Shown here: positions 62,321-64,000 of the stretch, piece by piece | How positions within the stretch are numbered: the first letter of the stretch is position 1 | Layout of the letters: each line of letters starts with the position of its first letter | DNA from: Liolophura sinensis | Taxonomy: Eukaryota; Mollusca; Polyplacophora; Chitonida; Chitonidae | Assembly: GCF_032854445.1 (NCBI RefSeq) | Contig: NC_088300.1 | Coordinates: 12,743,191-12,807,190, forward strand | Direction of reading: 5' to 3' | DNA: 64,000 nt | Notes under the pieces: model-generated | Seen by the model: only the letters and a program-made list of their open reading frames with translations | Told to the model about the DNA's origin: nothing | Databases searched by the model: none | Program-made: the position numbers and the translations under genes

Positions 62321-64000
62321 CCTAGTCCCCCTCACTTCCGACACATTATCGACTTATTGCACATGTTACAATGTTGTATATAAGCGCTGGCCCGGCTGCA
62401 AAATAATATTGAAATTAATATTTGTGATTGTCGTCTACTCATTAATACAGTGATTAATCGAGAAGTTTAAAGTGTACATGTAAAAGAGATATATGTCAAT
62501 AATTTGCATATTTAGCCATATTATCATCAATTAAGTATTCGAATTCTTACACCTATATCTGCTGTGTTGTACGATATCCATCATCATAGTAATTTATGCA
62601 GTGATAATAATACGACATGTCTTCAGCTACTTCTATCTCTCAGGTTTAAACAAGCACAGGAACTTGGCATCCCAATGTTTTATCTTAGCGACAAGTTGCT
62701 CTTCTGTGTCATTTGGTCAGAATTATTATAGTTGTCACTGTGGAGAGAGATAGACCGTGCAGCGAACCCAAGTCCTAGTACTAAAATAAACAGTGGGCAT
62801 AGAACGCATTTGTCCCTCAGTCTTCTCAACGGCGAGGCTGACACTTAGCAAGTTTAAATATCAACTTTATGTACACCCTAAACGTGACATCGACAAAAAG
62901 GGTGCTTTGTGGAAATTAATTTCCTCGGCCACTGGAAGACGGCAGCGGTCGAATGTGTGAGAGAAGTGTTTCCCTATCCCCTTCTCACAGTCCCGCGACA
63001 GAGCCGGTCGTCTGCTTCTTTTGTCGGATTTGGCGCCAAGCCGTTAATATGTTACGCTTTACCAAACATCTTGAGCAACCACGAACTGGAAATCTCCCGT
63101 CTGTCACCCCGAAGTCGAACCAAATCAACCTCCGTGTGGATCTTACACCTTGTTCAACAGTTTGTCTCTTATAAAGAAATTCCTCGTCTAATATATGGAG
63201 AAAATGAAATGCAGAGCCTACTGGATATAGAGCTAGTGTAGACGCGCAGCGGTCGTGGCAATATTTGGGGAGTTTGACCCCGATTATGACTCGTGAAAGG
63301 CCCCTGTGTACACTAATGATCGTCGCGACACCTACAAATACGCCTCTGTCGCCCTTCAGTGTTATAGTTTCATTCCTCCCGAAAGCTTTGCCTATTTTCT
63401 TACAGTTTACTTGACGGTTTCAGACAAGATAAAAAAAACCTAACGTCCCTTTCAGCTTAGCCTTAATAGAATTCAGTGACAATGGTAAATCTGGCATATA
63501 GCAGCACGTTTAGCAGCTGTTTGATAACAGGTAGATACATCCCTGCTGACGACGTCCTGGTAAACTGATACCTGCATCAAACAGACCTAACGAAACACTA
63601 GGAGACTTACTATTATTGCACACAGATGATACTTTGTCCCTGTGGTACAGTAAACTGAATCCTGAAATACAGCCGCGAAAAACTGTCGGGACTTACGTCT
63701 GGACTTTGTTTTGGTGACACTTGTAGTTAAACGTCAAATTTTTGGGATGCTTCAATCCTGACTCAGAATTGTTTTCTTTGATTCACCTCGCTCTCTTTAG
63801 TATTCTACGCTAGGTTCGACTGGTTGACCTGTATCAGTACAATGGCTCGGGCGGGGCAGCTTACTTGCCTTCGGCAAGTAGTCTCAGTGAAGCAGCACTA
63901 GATAAAAGAGCGGTGGAAATTCGTCCTGCGACAGGAAGGCAAACTGCACACACTGCAATGACTGCTTCGTCGTCATATGACCAAAAAATTGTTAAGTGCG
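62321..64000. other. Non-coding interval to the window end
   Basis: No gene recognised. 62880-63240 has balanced composition and a 110-codon frame without a domain. 63841-63960 holds two adjacent small hairpins that look like part of an interspersed repeat cut by the window edge. Confidence 0.5.

Noticed and set aside
62909-63241. 110-codon plus-strand open frame near the window end
   Set aside because: No domain; probably chance in a balanced-composition patch.

Overview
The window is animal (metazoan) nuclear DNA. It is AT-rich, intron-containing and dominated by non-coding sequence. The one gene I can support is a Six1/2 (sine oculis class) homeobox transcription factor on the minus strand. 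It has two coding exons, 30994-30387 and 26841-26496, separated by a 3.5 kb phase-2 intron with consensus splice sites. Joined, they read through to a stop codon and give 317 residues from the preferred ATG. Several copies of a tRNA-derived SINE with a GGCGTAAAACACCAATCAAA-type tail, one copy of a second SINE with a related tail, and a foldback MITE of a kind I associate with marine invertebrates suggest a spiralian, most likely a mollusc (a brachiopod is also possible). I cannot fix the species.

Layout. 1-26495 lies downstream of the gene: no recognisable gene, five SINE copies or fragments (4833-4955, 8382-8628, 9902-9940, 10303-10508, 10924-11153), a foldback MITE at 16169-16385, an odd inverted GGGAAATGTCC repeat cluster at 21435-21691, several homopolymer or microsatellite tracts, and a plausible 3' UTR below 26496. 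26496-30994 is the gene. Its intron holds a perfect-length 96-bp tandem duplication and two motif-rich islands that could be enhancers. 31000-31300 is the 5' flank or promoter, with a start-stop mini-uORF touching the ATG, a possible 5' acceptor at 31051, a CCAAT box and an RFX-like half site. 31300-64000 lies upstream: again no recognisable gene, but three minisatellites (46214-46461, 41-bp unit; 57945-58362, about 34-bp unit; 59223-60033, 75-bp unit interrupted by a perfect 29-bp foldback), more SINE copies, and several islands of higher-complexity sequence that look like candidate regulatory elements.

Overall this is a developmental transcription-factor gene inside a gene-poor interval of more than 60 kb, the usual setting for long-range regulation. 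I found no operon, CRISPR array, phage or transposase gene, and no evidence for a previously undescribed multi-gene system. Most long open frames here are chance frames with no recognisable domain. The items most worth checking are the start and 5' exon question of the Six1/2 gene, its histidine-rich tail, the candidate regulatory islands, and the 29-bp perfect foldback inside the 75-bp minisatellite.
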